Part shown: one piece after another, positions 10,701 through 20,504 of the stretch | How positions within the stretch are numbered: position 1 is the stretch's first letter | How the letters are laid out: every line of letters starts with the position of its first letter | Source of the DNA: Schistocephalus solidus | Taxonomy: Eukaryota; Platyhelminthes; Cestoda; Diphyllobothriidea; Diphyllobothriidae | NCBI GenBank assembly: GCA_017591395.1 | Contig: WEDG01011753.1 | Span: 1 to 64,000 of the forward strand | DNA: 64,000 bases | Reading direction: 5' to 3' | The notes under the pieces: model-generated | Databases searched by the model: none | The model's input: only the letters and a program-made list of their open reading frames with translations | Told to the model about the DNA's origin: nothing | Position numbers and translations under genes: made by a program

Positions 10701-13700
10701 TTATCCTACCTTTCTAGCACAGACGCATTTGGTGGAAAGGCTTCTTTTACCACAGTGAGAGTCACGGAAGAGGTTAACTGCGTCTTGGTGGACACGTGAC
10801 GCTTTTTATAAAAGCACTCTTTGTCCCTCTTCTACTACATCCAGAATTGAAGCGATATTAAAGCTTGGATTTATCGGGTGTTCGAGCAGTGGGGATGAAA
10901 TTTGTCCGGGGATACCGGCCGAAAATCCGGCACGTTCGTTTCTTATCAAGGGTTTTATCTGTTAGCCCAACTTTTAGCTGCCCGGCGCGTCCATGAGTGG
11001 CGGATAGTGGAACAGTTTTCGGCGAAGGTCAGATTTGAATTAAGCGGGTGCTCGGTTTGGATGCGGATCAACAGCAGTGATGTTGTCAATGCATGGAGGA
11101 CTGAGGTCTGAAATAATAACTACCTTATCAAATATAGCAGAACCCGATGATAACCTCTGAGAATGGAAACGTCTATCACCGTTAGATAAGTTCGTTTGCC
11201 ACCTCTGCCTTGCAATTAGTCTCTGTTGCCACAAAATCAGCAGCAATCACTCCGAAGCAGCAGTCTGCATAGCCACAAAGGCCTTGTTTGTGTTAAGAAC
11301 CCTCGAACCATCTCATAAAAAGGCGTACAAAATATTATGCTCCTGGCTGTGGCTCTGCCAGGACCCACGCTCCCTGTTACCGTGGTCTAGTGTTGCGGGT
11401 CGACAATATGCGAGTTTGACTGGTCATTGACTGAGTCGTCCCCTGAATTGGATGCTAGAATTTATCGTCTCACAATCTTGGTTTCAAAAATTGGACTCCC
11501 CACAGTCTTCATATCCACGTTGTGGCTGTCCATAGTTCGTCTGAAGTCCGAGCATCCAAATCAGCCTCTCGCAAAATCAAAATCCTAGAGGTGTGCTCTC
11601 AGTTCACTTTCTATTACCAGGACCCTTGCGACTGAACCTATAAGTGCAATTGGTGGTAGCTCTCAAAGCAGGCGAACTATACACTATTTTAGTGAGGACC
11701 TTTCAATGACTGGTTAGCTAGTATTTTTACCAACCTCGATCGTTTCGGCCTGTGCGCTGGTATTTTTCCTTCATTTGTCTGTCGGAGCACTTATGATCCT
11801 CTCACCTCATCAGGTCTTTCGTGATCACTTCTGTGGAAGAAGTGACTTGTGTGAAGTAATGAGGGGAACGTTTTTTTAGCAGTTAGGGCTTTTCTATTCT
11901 TGTTTTTTTCTCTAACAGTGAAGATGTGACTTGGAATACAGTAACGAAAAGCATTTGCTTGACATCATTGGTGTTCTACCAAGATTTATATTAGAGCGCT
12001 TTCTTCTAGTCAACCCTTAGGCTCTTAGATGATGGATTGCGCATTTTTGTCAGTTTGGCCGTCGCAAAGTATCCTCTTTTGAGGTATGCATTTGGCCTCC
12101 GAGTTAAGGCGTCTCTGTAGAAGAAGTTCATCCTGTCTTTCCCCTCTCAATTACCATTTAGAATGTGGCATTCATCTATGGTTCTCAGTAGGCGTCTGCC
12201 GCACCTCCTCGGTTCCTCTTGTCCAGCGCATATCGTAGTCTGTGTTCTTGCCGTACCACCCGTATGTTAGCGAGCCTCGGCAGACAAGAGCGATATATTT
12301 TGTTGAACTTGCTAACATTTTTGCTTGTCGTTCCTACGGCAACATTTGGTTCGTTCTTCGTCAGAGTGGAGTATGCATCGGGTCGGATAACCTTCGTATT
12401 CTGAAGAGCAACTGGGATATTCCGGTGCGGATCGAACGAGTCCTTACGACCAAAATACAAATTATCCAGTAAAATAGAGGATCCTGTAGTAGGTGACTGC
12501 TGCAGTTGATGCTTGAAGGTTTGCGACAGAAGTTAGTCGAGAATTGTACGCTGGGAGAACTCAAGCAGACCCCTGGAAGGATTGCTGTTAGAATCTTACT
12601 TCAAGAGGCGTTGATATAGGAAGATTAGATGCTCCTTTTGACTTTATGCACTCCGGCTCGCCACCAACAAGTTGTTGGTGCAGGCGTTCGCAAAGAGCCT
12701 GATCAGGCATCCTTAGGGGACGCTGCACATGCCAAATAAAAACCAGCACTTTTAGCATGTACCTGTGTTGCTAGCATGGTAATTAATTTCGTTAACAAAA
12801 AACTAGCGCCGTCCTACAGCTAGCACTACAGTCTTCATTGTTTTGCCTTTCTCCAAACATTGCTTATCTGTCTATAGTCCACACTCCCCATACTTACCCT
12901 GGTTGTTTCCTCGTAGTTTTTTGAACGTCTCACTCCTCCTTGATAACTTACCTCTGCTATGCACAGTTACTCAAACTTCTTAATCTTGTCCTAGGTACAC
13001 AAAATTCGAGAGAAGATGGTGGATACCCTGAAAAAGGAGTTTGCCAACGACAACCTTGAATTTAGCATTGGTAAGATGTGTTTCCTTACCCCTCAACTTC
13101 CTTTTACAGGTGGCCAGATTAGTATAGACATTTTTCCGACGGGTTGGAACAAATGTTTTTGTCTTCAATTTCTCACGGACTATAATACAATCCACTTTTT
13201 TGGAGACAAAACCATGCCGGTTAGTTTTAAACACAGTCTATCTGCAGTTTCGTCCAGATGCACCAATGAGGTGTTAACTTTTTTCTTGCCGCCGTCTTTC
13301 GCGGTCGATAGGGCAGAGATCTCGATGCAGGTGTCACGCAATGAGCTTACACTTCCTATCTAATTCTCCATTCTTTAGAGTTGCATCTGAGCTCTGTGTA
13401 GTACGTTTCATCTTTGAGTGCCAAGACTGATTCCGGCAAGGGGGACTGGGATGACCTGTTCTGTCTTCTTTACCATCAATAGCCGGACAGGTCAGAAACG
13501 TCGATCTCTGGTTCACCTGACCATTGAAACATAACTCTATTACTAAACCGTGGGATCACACCCTTTTTGCTGCGGTTGGAGATGATTGAAGTCAAGTTCG
13601 ATTGCTGACTTAAGTGCGGGCCTTTTCATTGACTGTGAAGGTCCTGTCTGTAGCTCACACAGGTGGTTGCATAGCTACAACTGTGTAGTAATCCATATGT

Positions 13701-16013
13701 ATTACCAAGGAATACAAACGATGAACGGCTATCAGCAGCAAAGGCTTATTTTTACCTCCGCACATGTAGATTATATTCCTGGTTACAATGTGCTACCTGC
13801 TGCCACTGTATATTTTACCCATTGGGTCAGTAGTCGCAGTCATGCCTGAATAAATTTATCGTACACACTTTGTTTTGTACTGATCCGTACCTCACTACGC
13901 ACAGGATATTCGGAAATAGTGTTAAACTTGCACCAGGATACCAACTGACTAAATATCGTTGGGCGCGTCCACCGGCGTAGCTATAAAGACACTGCCCAAA
14001 GTAAAGGTCATTTTGCGCAACATTATCTGTGAGCCACCTTCTGACTTACAATAGAGTTGCTATCTCATAAAATGTTATACGAAATTTTGAAAGGCCTTTT
14101 GTTTTGAAAAGGTTACTTAAGTAGTTTTGGCGCAGTGGGTTAGCTCGTGAGTGAACCCCGAGGCACTACGAGACGAGTGACTTACATAACTGATCGGTTT
14201 GCGCCCATCGATCATTGTAGTGTTGTAATATTCATTAAAGTGTGGCATAATCCCTAAATATTTCAGTCACGTCTGGATGCCGGTTTTTGAATGAACTTCC
14301 TTCCAACCTGCCAATACTACTGAATTAGTTTGCATTTTTCTGCTTAATTCTCAGTGCCCCTACAAATTCAAATACTTTTTATGTAAAGCATGCATACAAA
14401 TCTTTTTTCTTGTACTCATTTGGCAGAAGTTTCTGTCTTTGTATTTTGTACGTTAAGAAAGGGTATCTTCCGTTTTTTAAAAAAGTTTTATTATGAGATT
14501 TTTCAAAACCATGAAATGTCCATTATCTTCACTTATTGATGTTAATTATAAAGTATACAGCACGCTTTACATCCATAGCAAAATTGTATGCGCACTACAT
14601 GGCGTTTCCCTTATAACCTTGAGAACTTTATTATTTTCCTTAGGCGAAATTTATACAACAAGGAGGTTTGAAATCCTGATTGCAACTGTAACGGCAGACA
14701 GGGTTGAAAATTATTAGAAAATTGTCAAGCGTTATTCAAAACAAAATGATACCATTTATTTAAATTTATAATTTGAAAACTTTTTTAAATGAGTGAGAAT
14801 ATTTTCATGCATGTTTTTCATAAAATACATTTTAATTTATAAGCTCCTCGAAAATCGGGAAGAAATCGCAAACTACTTTCGCAGTCTTCTCTTACAGAGT
14901 GTAGTTTTGACAGGCGGCCAGAAAGAAACTCGCTCAAAAGCCGACATCCAGACATGATTGAAATATCCAGGGGTCAGTCCTACTTGAGTAACCTTTTCGA
15001 AGCGAAAAGACCTTTCCAAATTTCGGTCGACATTTCATGCGATAGCGTATCTAGTTTATTTGTCACCATCGGCCGCAGAACCCCGAAAGTTCCATTCGAG
15101 TTAGGTAAGTCGAAGACCAATGGTTTCTACCACTTGTGCCGCTGACTTACAATCTAAAAAAATATCTTGGGGCTTATGAGGGCTTCTTCCGCGCATAACA
15201 TAAAGGTATTAGACATTCGTTGATGAACGCTCACCGATCGCTAACGGAACTCATTTGTCCCTTCTGCATTGGGGCTCTATCTCGAGCCCCGCCAGTAACC
15301 ATAAAGCGGTTAGTAGTAGTAGTAGTAGTAGTAGTTTTAAATGCATAATAACAATGCGGAAAAAGACAAGGGAGACTGGAATGGTCATTTCAAGCTTATT
15401 AGCCGTCATCAGCCAGTCATACCTAATCCCAGGTGTGGATCACCCGAGATTCGAACCCGCGACCTTTGGTCATTGAGTGTAACATTACCATTGAGCTACG
15501 GGCCCGTTGTTTTGTCGGTTGCGATCGAAAAAAAAATATGGACCATTAAAGTGTAGTGTTCACAAATCTGGTTAAGGAACACTTATGTTCCCCTTTGCCT
15601 TGGAGCTCACTTTAGAGCCCTTACGGGCAGTCGCATACCGCCTTGAGATATATGTTGATTAGATGGAACCGACAAAGACAAGGGAGACCGGAATGGCCAT
15701 TTCTGGCTTATTAGCCGTCATCAGCCAGTCATAACCAACCTCAGATGGTACCCCACTCAAGACTCGTACCGGCGACCTCTTGTTCAGAAGTCCAACGCTC
15801 TAACCATTGAATCATGGACTCGTTGTCTTGCCCGTCGTATGCCCATATTGTTGTGTCTTTTATTTTATTGCCCTAACTGACGTTTCAACTTGTCATGTTG
15901 CATTCAAGGGCGGCAATGACTATGAAATCTTCTCCGATCCTCGTGTAATTGGCCACAGCGTCACGTGCCCTGAGGACACTCAAAAACAATTAAAAGAGCT
16001 GTTCTCCGTCTGA
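7665..16013 (+). CDS. PMM2: Phosphomannomutase, complete 7-exon gene
   Basis: Phosphomannomutase converts mannose-6-phosphate to mannose-1-phosphate, the precursor of GDP-mannose and dolichol-linked sugars for N-glycosylation and GPI anchors. It is a cytosolic HAD-superfamily enzyme. Exons are 7665-7733, 10083-10197, 10234-10310, 10346-10537, 12995-13070, 13110-13219 and 15909-16013. All introns are GT-AG and the phases agree, giving 247 residues (human PMM2 has 246). Visible motifs are DVDGTLT with the nucleophile Asp13 and acid/base Asp15, GVVGGSD (43-49), [16 protein letters not shown] with Arg125, Arg136 and Arg143 (aligned by me to human Arg123, Arg134 and Arg141), and [14 protein letters not shown]. 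Nothing essential appears missing. The start is the only ATG before DVDGT in exon 1. I saw no AATAAA within about 300 bases after the stop. Family assignment is firm; PMM1 versus PMM2 cannot be decided. Confidence 0.96.
7734..10082. other. PMM intron 1
   Basis: Begins GTATGC and ends in a T-rich tract followed by AG. The frames inside (for example 7836-8132, 9082-9303 and 9617-9811) lack any recognisable domain. I see no repeat family from elsewhere in the window in it. Confidence 0.7.
10083..10197 (+). CDS. PMM2: PMM exon 2 (residues 24-61)
   Basis: Starts [10 protein letters not shown] and includes [19 protein letters not shown], the HAD motif II region. It ends one base into a codon, before GTAGGT. 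The next intron is only 36 bases (10198-10233). Confidence 0.92.
10234..10310 (+). CDS. PMM2: PMM exon 3 (residues 62-87)
   Basis: This 77-base exon has no long frame of its own. It encodes [20 protein letters not shown], matching the conserved ENGLVA segment of phosphomannomutases. It is flanked by two very short introns of 36 and 35 bases (10198-10233 and 10311-10345). Confidence 0.9.
10346..10537 (+). CDS. PMM2: PMM exon 4 (residues 88-151)
   Basis: Encodes the cap-domain core, including [29 protein letters not shown] and [10 protein letters not shown], where the substrate-binding arginines lie. It has phase 0 at both ends, and the donor is GTTATT. Confidence 0.95.
10538..12994. other. 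PMM intron 4
   Basis: 2457 bases. It contains several overlapping medium-size frames on both strands around 12185-12564, but no recognisable protein family and no copy of the repeat families seen elsewhere in the window. Confidence 0.65.
12995..13070 (+). CDS. PMM2: PMM exon 5 (residues 152-176)
   Basis: Encodes [16 protein letters not shown] and NLEFSI, linking the cap domain back to the core. It ends one base into the glycine codon, before GTAAGA. The following intron is 39 bases (13071-13109). Confidence 0.92.
13110..13219 (+). CDS. PMM2: PMM exon 6 (residues 177-213)
   Basis: Encodes [17 protein letters not shown] and [11 protein letters not shown], including the conserved Asp/Gly metal-binding region of HAD motif IV. 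It ends in phase 0 before GTTAGT. Confidence 0.94.
14045..15072 (+). mobile_element. Foldback element with long terminal inverted repeats, copy 1
   Basis: The two ends are inverted repeats of each other over roughly 250 bases. The left arm reads inward through CTATCTCATAAAATGT, AAAGGCCTTTTGTTTTGAAAA, GGTTACTTAAGTAG, then (after an insertion) CCCTAAATATTTCAGTCACG and CTGGATGCCGGTTTTTGAAT. The right arm holds the reverse complements of each block in mirrored order, ending near 15072. The interior (about 14400-14860) is A+T rich and has no transposase. A second copy lies at 54726-55597 and shares interior sequence, so this is a family rather than a chance palindrome. Confidence 0.75.
14125..14251 (+). 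mobile_element. tRNA-like insertion inside the left TIR arm
   Basis: The left arm is uninterrupted homology up to GGTTACTTAAGTAG at 14124 and resumes at 14252 with CCCTAAATATTTCAG, while the right arm has no such gap. The extra 127 bases contain TGGCGCAGTGGGTTAGCTCG (A-box-like) and GGTTTGCGCCC (B-box-like), so a small tRNA-derived SINE is the likely inserted element. Target duplications are not clear. Confidence 0.5.
15225..15830 (-). mobile_element. Tandem pair of tRNA-derived SINE-like units
   Basis: On the minus strand two units of about 300 bp follow one another. Each has a tRNA-Arg-like head (A box then GGTTCGAATCTC or its variant), a GGGTTGGGTATGACTGG-type spacer, a CTGATGACGGCTAATAAG core, and a tail with GTCTCCCTTGTCTTTGTCGG. 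After the first full unit comes a GC-rich module (GCGGGGCTCGAG...GAGCC, ending GATCGGTGAGCG). Tails lie at about 15358-15390 and 15672-15700, so the period is about 310. RNA polymerase III transcription is inferred from the boxes. Confidence 0.75.
15311..15334. repeat. (TAG)8 microsatellite
   Basis: Eight perfect TAG units on the + strand (CTA on the minus strand) at the junction between the SINE tail and the GC-rich module. It may be the tail repeat of the upstream unit. Confidence 0.9.
15909..16013 (+). CDS. PMM2: PMM exon 7 (residues 214-247, stop)
   Basis: Encodes [18 protein letters not shown] and [13 protein letters not shown], the conserved C terminus with the cofactor-site GGND. The stop codon is TGA. 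Confidence 0.95.
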   Translation, partial: GGNDYEIFSDPRVIGHSVTCPEDTQKQLKELFSV

Positions 16014-18857
16014 GGATTTGTTTAGATAACTCCATTCCTACCTTATTCGGTTTGATTGACCAGTCTTTCCTCCGCTTTCTTGATTTCGGATCTTTTGCAC
16101 CGCATCTACTATTTTAGGTTATAAGTAAATGCAGGTTGGACTGTCTTCATTTTTCTTCTTTCTTCTATTACATTTTCGGGGCTGAATAACCAAAGCTTTG
16201 CTATTTGCCTAAAAATCGGTGTATCAGTTCCCTTTGATTCCTATAATTCGGTTGACGTTTTAACTATGAAGATCCGTTCCAGTGGCCAGAGTATAGTGAT
16301 TTTCCGCCGGTTCTCTTCTTATCTGACTGGATGCTTTGATAATGACCTCCGACGATATTGAGGCTTAGTGGGGTTTTTTAACTTGGACTTAGTACTGAAT
16401 TAAACGACAGTCTTTTTACATTCACACCCGCTGTTTCATTTGATGATATCAACACGGGGCTATCTGTATGCAATACCTTCTTGTTAATGAGCTACCCTTT
16501 TGTCCATTCTACTTACCACGCAACAGTAGATGCCGAGCATGCCTTCTTAAAGCCCTGAAAAATGGCACGCCCGCTCACGACTGAATGTTTCTTCTCAAAG
16601 TAGTACCTGTTCTTCGAGTGTTTTTTTTTGACTCCAAAATTAAATATCTTCGTTTTGGGTTGCTTTTCGGCAATTTCGTTGTGTAGTAATGTCCGTGGAC
16701 ATAAAGTACGTTATTCCTTGCCATCACGGGAATGGATACCCGTCCTAGAGTAGCGCATGTCCACCTGTATAACGGGGTCTTTTAGGGCAATATACATATT
16801 TTACTAATAAATCTATATTCTGATGACAGGGAGGCAGAGCCTCTCTGTTAGTTTTTATCTGCGGGTTTCTGAGGCGTTTGAATTTCGTCCGACGCGCTAG
16901 ATGCCTTGCTCGCAGGGTTGCTGCTTGATGGTACAACCAGGTTCTCACGGTCGTTACTGTTCGTGTAGGTGGGGTGATTGGGTGGAGGTCTGAGATTCAG
17001 GGCCAATGACTTCTTACTAGGATCTTATTGTACGTCCGCACAGGAGATTCTTATTATCACTGTGGCTTCCATGTCGTGTGTTGCATGCGTAGACTGGCTG
17101 TTTAGCGATTTTATTAACAAGGGCCCTAGCCCGCATCCGGTCGTCCGGACTCTGCTGTATTACCGGACCTAGGTAGATGGAGGAGACGCTGCTCACGTCT
17201 GTCTCACTGTAAAATACTTTACGCGTAAAACACCATTCTTCGTCAACCGCGCTCTGCGGTGGTGGATGAAAAACGTTCAGCTGCGAACTGCCCCGCGTGT
17301 CCACCGATTGCAGTGGGCTGAAGCATGCTGTCCCGAGCGCGCCTGTCTGCCAGCTAGGTCACTGGCAAATGCTTGAAACAGTTGTTCATCCCCAGGTGTA
17401 ATTTCGATTGAGCGACCTTGATGGTCCTAACTGGAAAAGCCTACTGCCGCCTCTTTAGGAGCCTGGCTACGCGGGGCAAGTGAACTGTTAACCAGACGAT
17501 GTATGGTCATTTTACAGAGCTTCGTGATATAAAGCCAACGAGCTGTTGTGGATATGTGCGAGCTGGTAGCAGCCATACGGAGACTGTCATACCTCAACCC
17601 ACTCCGATAGTAGATATCCTTGCTAAGAATGTGAATTGCATATGTGACCTGGAAATCAGTGGGTAATACCATCACACAGGCATGATGTTATGTTCAAGTG
17701 CCTGTCTTGTAAACGAATTAAAACATCCCGTGTTGATTTTATATTCGGTAACAGATGACTACGGATCTCATAAGAAGTGAATATCCGTTTGGCATTCATA
17801 TCAGGGCACCCGCGACTGCACTGTGTCCTTTTGTACCCGTCTCCGCCAACAATTCACCGACTGTTGAATGTGATAATGGCACTCCACTATTGCTACATGG
17901 GGCTCCTGAGGCGATGGTCAATGTGGAGATTATAAACCCTAAATTTAATGACCATTTTCCCCTAATTATGTAGACCGTTTCGCAACCCATACAGAAAAGT
18001 AATAAATTTTCGTATGCACTATAACTACCCAAACCGTATATACTGGTACTTTGAACGCGATCTGTCACCGTTGAGGAACTAGGACGAAGATTAACCACAC
18101 CCCATTAGGCCTATCTCCTAACAATGCCTTTTGAGCTGTAGCTTCTTCATGAGAGTATGCGCTCCTACTTCGATAAGCTCAAACATTTAACCCCTAGTCC
18201 ATAGGAAGTGCATGCATAACAAACCTCTAGTGTACAACCAAGACCCTTAGCAAGTGGTTTGCTCCGCATAAATAAGTTCAGGCCATCTTCCTTGATCTCA
18301 GAAAGACTTACAGACGTGATACTAATCTCGCATCAATCTCAGCTCCACAGCGGTGCTTCGAGAAGTTGCAGAGGTTTTTCTGGACTAAGGTAGCTTTTAC
18401 CTGTTCTCTGCTGCGGCTGCACGCTATTTTCCATCCGAGTTGCTGTATGTACGCTTACGTCTCCATCTGCGTTACACGTTTTACTCAGCATGTCTTTGAA
18501 ATTCTTAATGTCTGGATTAAAACATTATACCCATACAAATCTTAGCTTATTGCGTAGTGCTGACATGCTAAAAGGTCATAGATGCTATTTTCACCCTCCC
18601 TCTGCTTAATCGTTTAACTACAAAAAGTTTTCGCGCATTGCTGCCCTCACATGGTCTCTGACGAGTCTCTTATACGAGTACAGAAATACAAGCTGATATG
18701 CCTACTATTTCAGTGATCGTGCTTTCATCTTCCTTGCTACATGAACCTGGAACACACATTCGCCTCCATAATGGCATGTCTTGATGAATCAATTAAAACT
18801 GATACCAACACAAAACATCCATTGAGGCATTTTTCGGCCTCCTCTATCTATGGCTTT
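16014..18857. other. Intergenic, no gene recognised
   Basis: Follows the PMM stop. Many short frames occur on both strands (for example 17017-17304 minus and 17796-18098 minus), none with a recognisable motif. It could be old repeat sequence, but I cannot match it to any family in this window. Confidence 0.5.
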
Positions 18858-18983
18858 TTATCTTTGTTTCCCTCCGAGTGTTCCAGAGAATGTTTATGAT
18901 AACTGGAAGAACCTGGATTGTTATCTTTGTTTCCGTCCGAGTGTTTCAGAGGACAGTTATGATAACTGGAAGAACCTGATGGT
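18858..18983 (+). repeat. 63-bp tandem duplication
   Basis: Two adjacent 63-base units (18858-18920 and 18921-18983) both start TTATCTTTGTTTCC and end TTATGATAACTGGAAGAACC, with about a dozen differences. The unit length is a multiple of three and one frame stays open through both (YLCFxPSVxExxYDNWKNL twice), but I recognise no family and the frame is short. Confidence 0.85.
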
Positions 18984-19914
18984 AAGTACCGGAAAGGGAA
19001 GTTTCTTCCATGCACACAAGGTGATTGAGGTCTATTGGCAGTAGTATAGTCAGCGCAGACTGCATACCTTACAGGGTGAAGTTAACTATATCGAATAACT
19101 TTCTACTTGCATCGAACTAAACGCATGGTGTCGAGATCCCTTTTTGGTTTTATGCTTTCTTATTTTCTTGCTTCTACCGAGAGCCGCGTATCTACTTGCT
19201 ATGCTGTTAACCTCTCCACAGGGTCTTCTTGGCACGATACTATTTTATACTTTTCGCCCTTGAACTTCGTCTTTTTAGCTAAAGTAATTATGTATTTCGT
19301 TATTGGTATTAGCATCCCACCACTTCAGCAGATTTAATTTATTAATTATTTCTGAATTTATTTCGAAAGTAACAAAATTACGCTCATCCGCATGTTCCAT
19401 ATTTTAAGCAAATGCACATTTTTGGTTCGTGGCGACACGTAGAAGTGTTTTACCGCTCAGAGTAGTATGAGAAGCGAAGAGACGTGTTTTATGTGGGGGA
19501 ATAAAGGAAGTGGCGGATATCAAACTCCCCGAATAAAAAATGCCAAACATTGCATTCACTGCATTATCTTGTTCAAGTGACATTATGGGCTTGTAATTTT
19601 AAAAACATACTAAAAAACGAAGAGGCTTATTAGCCTAATTTCATTCAGCCGGTGAATTTGAATTAATTTAAAGACAACCCAAACATTGGGGAATGAAAAT
19701 TTTGCGTCTATTACAAATAAAACAGAAGTAAAATACATAAAAAATCGACATACAAAAATTACAATTAAGGAAATATAAAGAGCAAATCCTTCCGAAAGGT
19801 ATTACGTGAGCATGATCAACCCCACGACCCATGCCATCATTGGCGGCCATGACTAAGTTGTCCACGCAGGATGTCTTATGCATGTCTTTCTTAGTTAGTC
19901 GTTACTAGTCTTAA
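18984..19914. other. Intergenic, A+T-rich, nothing recognised
   Basis: No supported gene, RNA or repeat. Frames at 19107-19337 (+) and 19668-19883 (-) are hydrophobic, A+T-driven, and unsupported. Confidence 0.5.
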
Positions 19915-20220
19915 CCCTTGCATCTGACCTTCGAATCCAAACCCTAATTTTTAAAACCTACACTTCAATCCTTACTTCAAAACCCTAACGCAGCCATTAA
20001 AACCGGAACCCTAGATCCTCAAGTCTTATCCCAAAATTTTACTCTAAACACCTAAGTCTAACCGTACGTCTTCAAATCTTATCTGTTACCTTAGAGATGG
20101 CTGTAAATCTGCGCTCTAACTTATACACCCCATTTTTTAAAATATAATCCCTAACACTAACCAGAATTAGTTAACTGTACCCCCCAACCGTAAACACAAC
20201 CCTATGCCGAATGCTGACCT
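19915..20220. repeat. Degenerate CCCTAA-like tract
   Basis: The + strand shows repeated variants of AACCCTAA at irregular spacing (for example AAACCCTAATTTT, AAACCCTAACG, GAACCCTAGATC, AATCCCTAACACTAACC). This resembles a decayed interstitial array of the animal telomere repeat TTAGGG read on the minus strand. It is far from perfect and could be a simple-sequence drift product. Confidence 0.45.
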
Positions 20221-20383
20221 CAATCTATTTCTGGTAGGGGAAAAGTTTGACTAATACAGATTTACTCGTCGTATATCGTCATTAACGGCGCGTAACCTAA
20301 ACTAACGTTCGGACCAAAATGATAGAAGCATTCTATAAAGTAACAACTGATTGGTGCCACACATCCATTTTTCGCCTAGTTAG

Positions 20384-20462
20384 CTTCCTCGGACATGGGT
20401 TTCATGCCCAAAGAGACCAATTGAACGCTAACGAGCTACGGTTTCTGGGCCCATTTGTGAAT
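20384..20462 (-). repeat. Weak tRNA-like segment
   Basis: The minus strand has CCGTAGCTCGTTAGCGTTCAA (A-box-like, GTAGCTC...TTAGCG) followed by a B-like stretch around GGGCATGAAACCCATG. It could be a SINE head. I cannot form a full cloverleaf. Confidence 0.3.
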
Positions 20463-20504
20463 TTGTAGTGGCTTCCATCTCTGTCGCGAAAGCCGCACAA
20501 GAGG

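Larger units (their letters stand above)
13220..15908. other. PMM intron 6, hosting mobile elements
   Basis: 2689 bases. It contains a long-TIR foldback element (14045-15072) with a nested tRNA-like insertion, and a tandem pair of minus-strand SINE-like units (15225-15830). The segment 13220-14044 shows nothing recognisable. Confidence 0.75.

Noticed and set aside
10355..10717. Stand-alone 120-residue gene
   Set aside because: Its first part is PMM exon 4; after the donor at 10538 the frame reads through intron with no homology.
12185..12564. Overlapping open frames on both strands in PMM intron 4
   Set aside because: Tryptophan-poor, no recognisable motif, no splice signals that would join PMM, and no match to repeats in the window.
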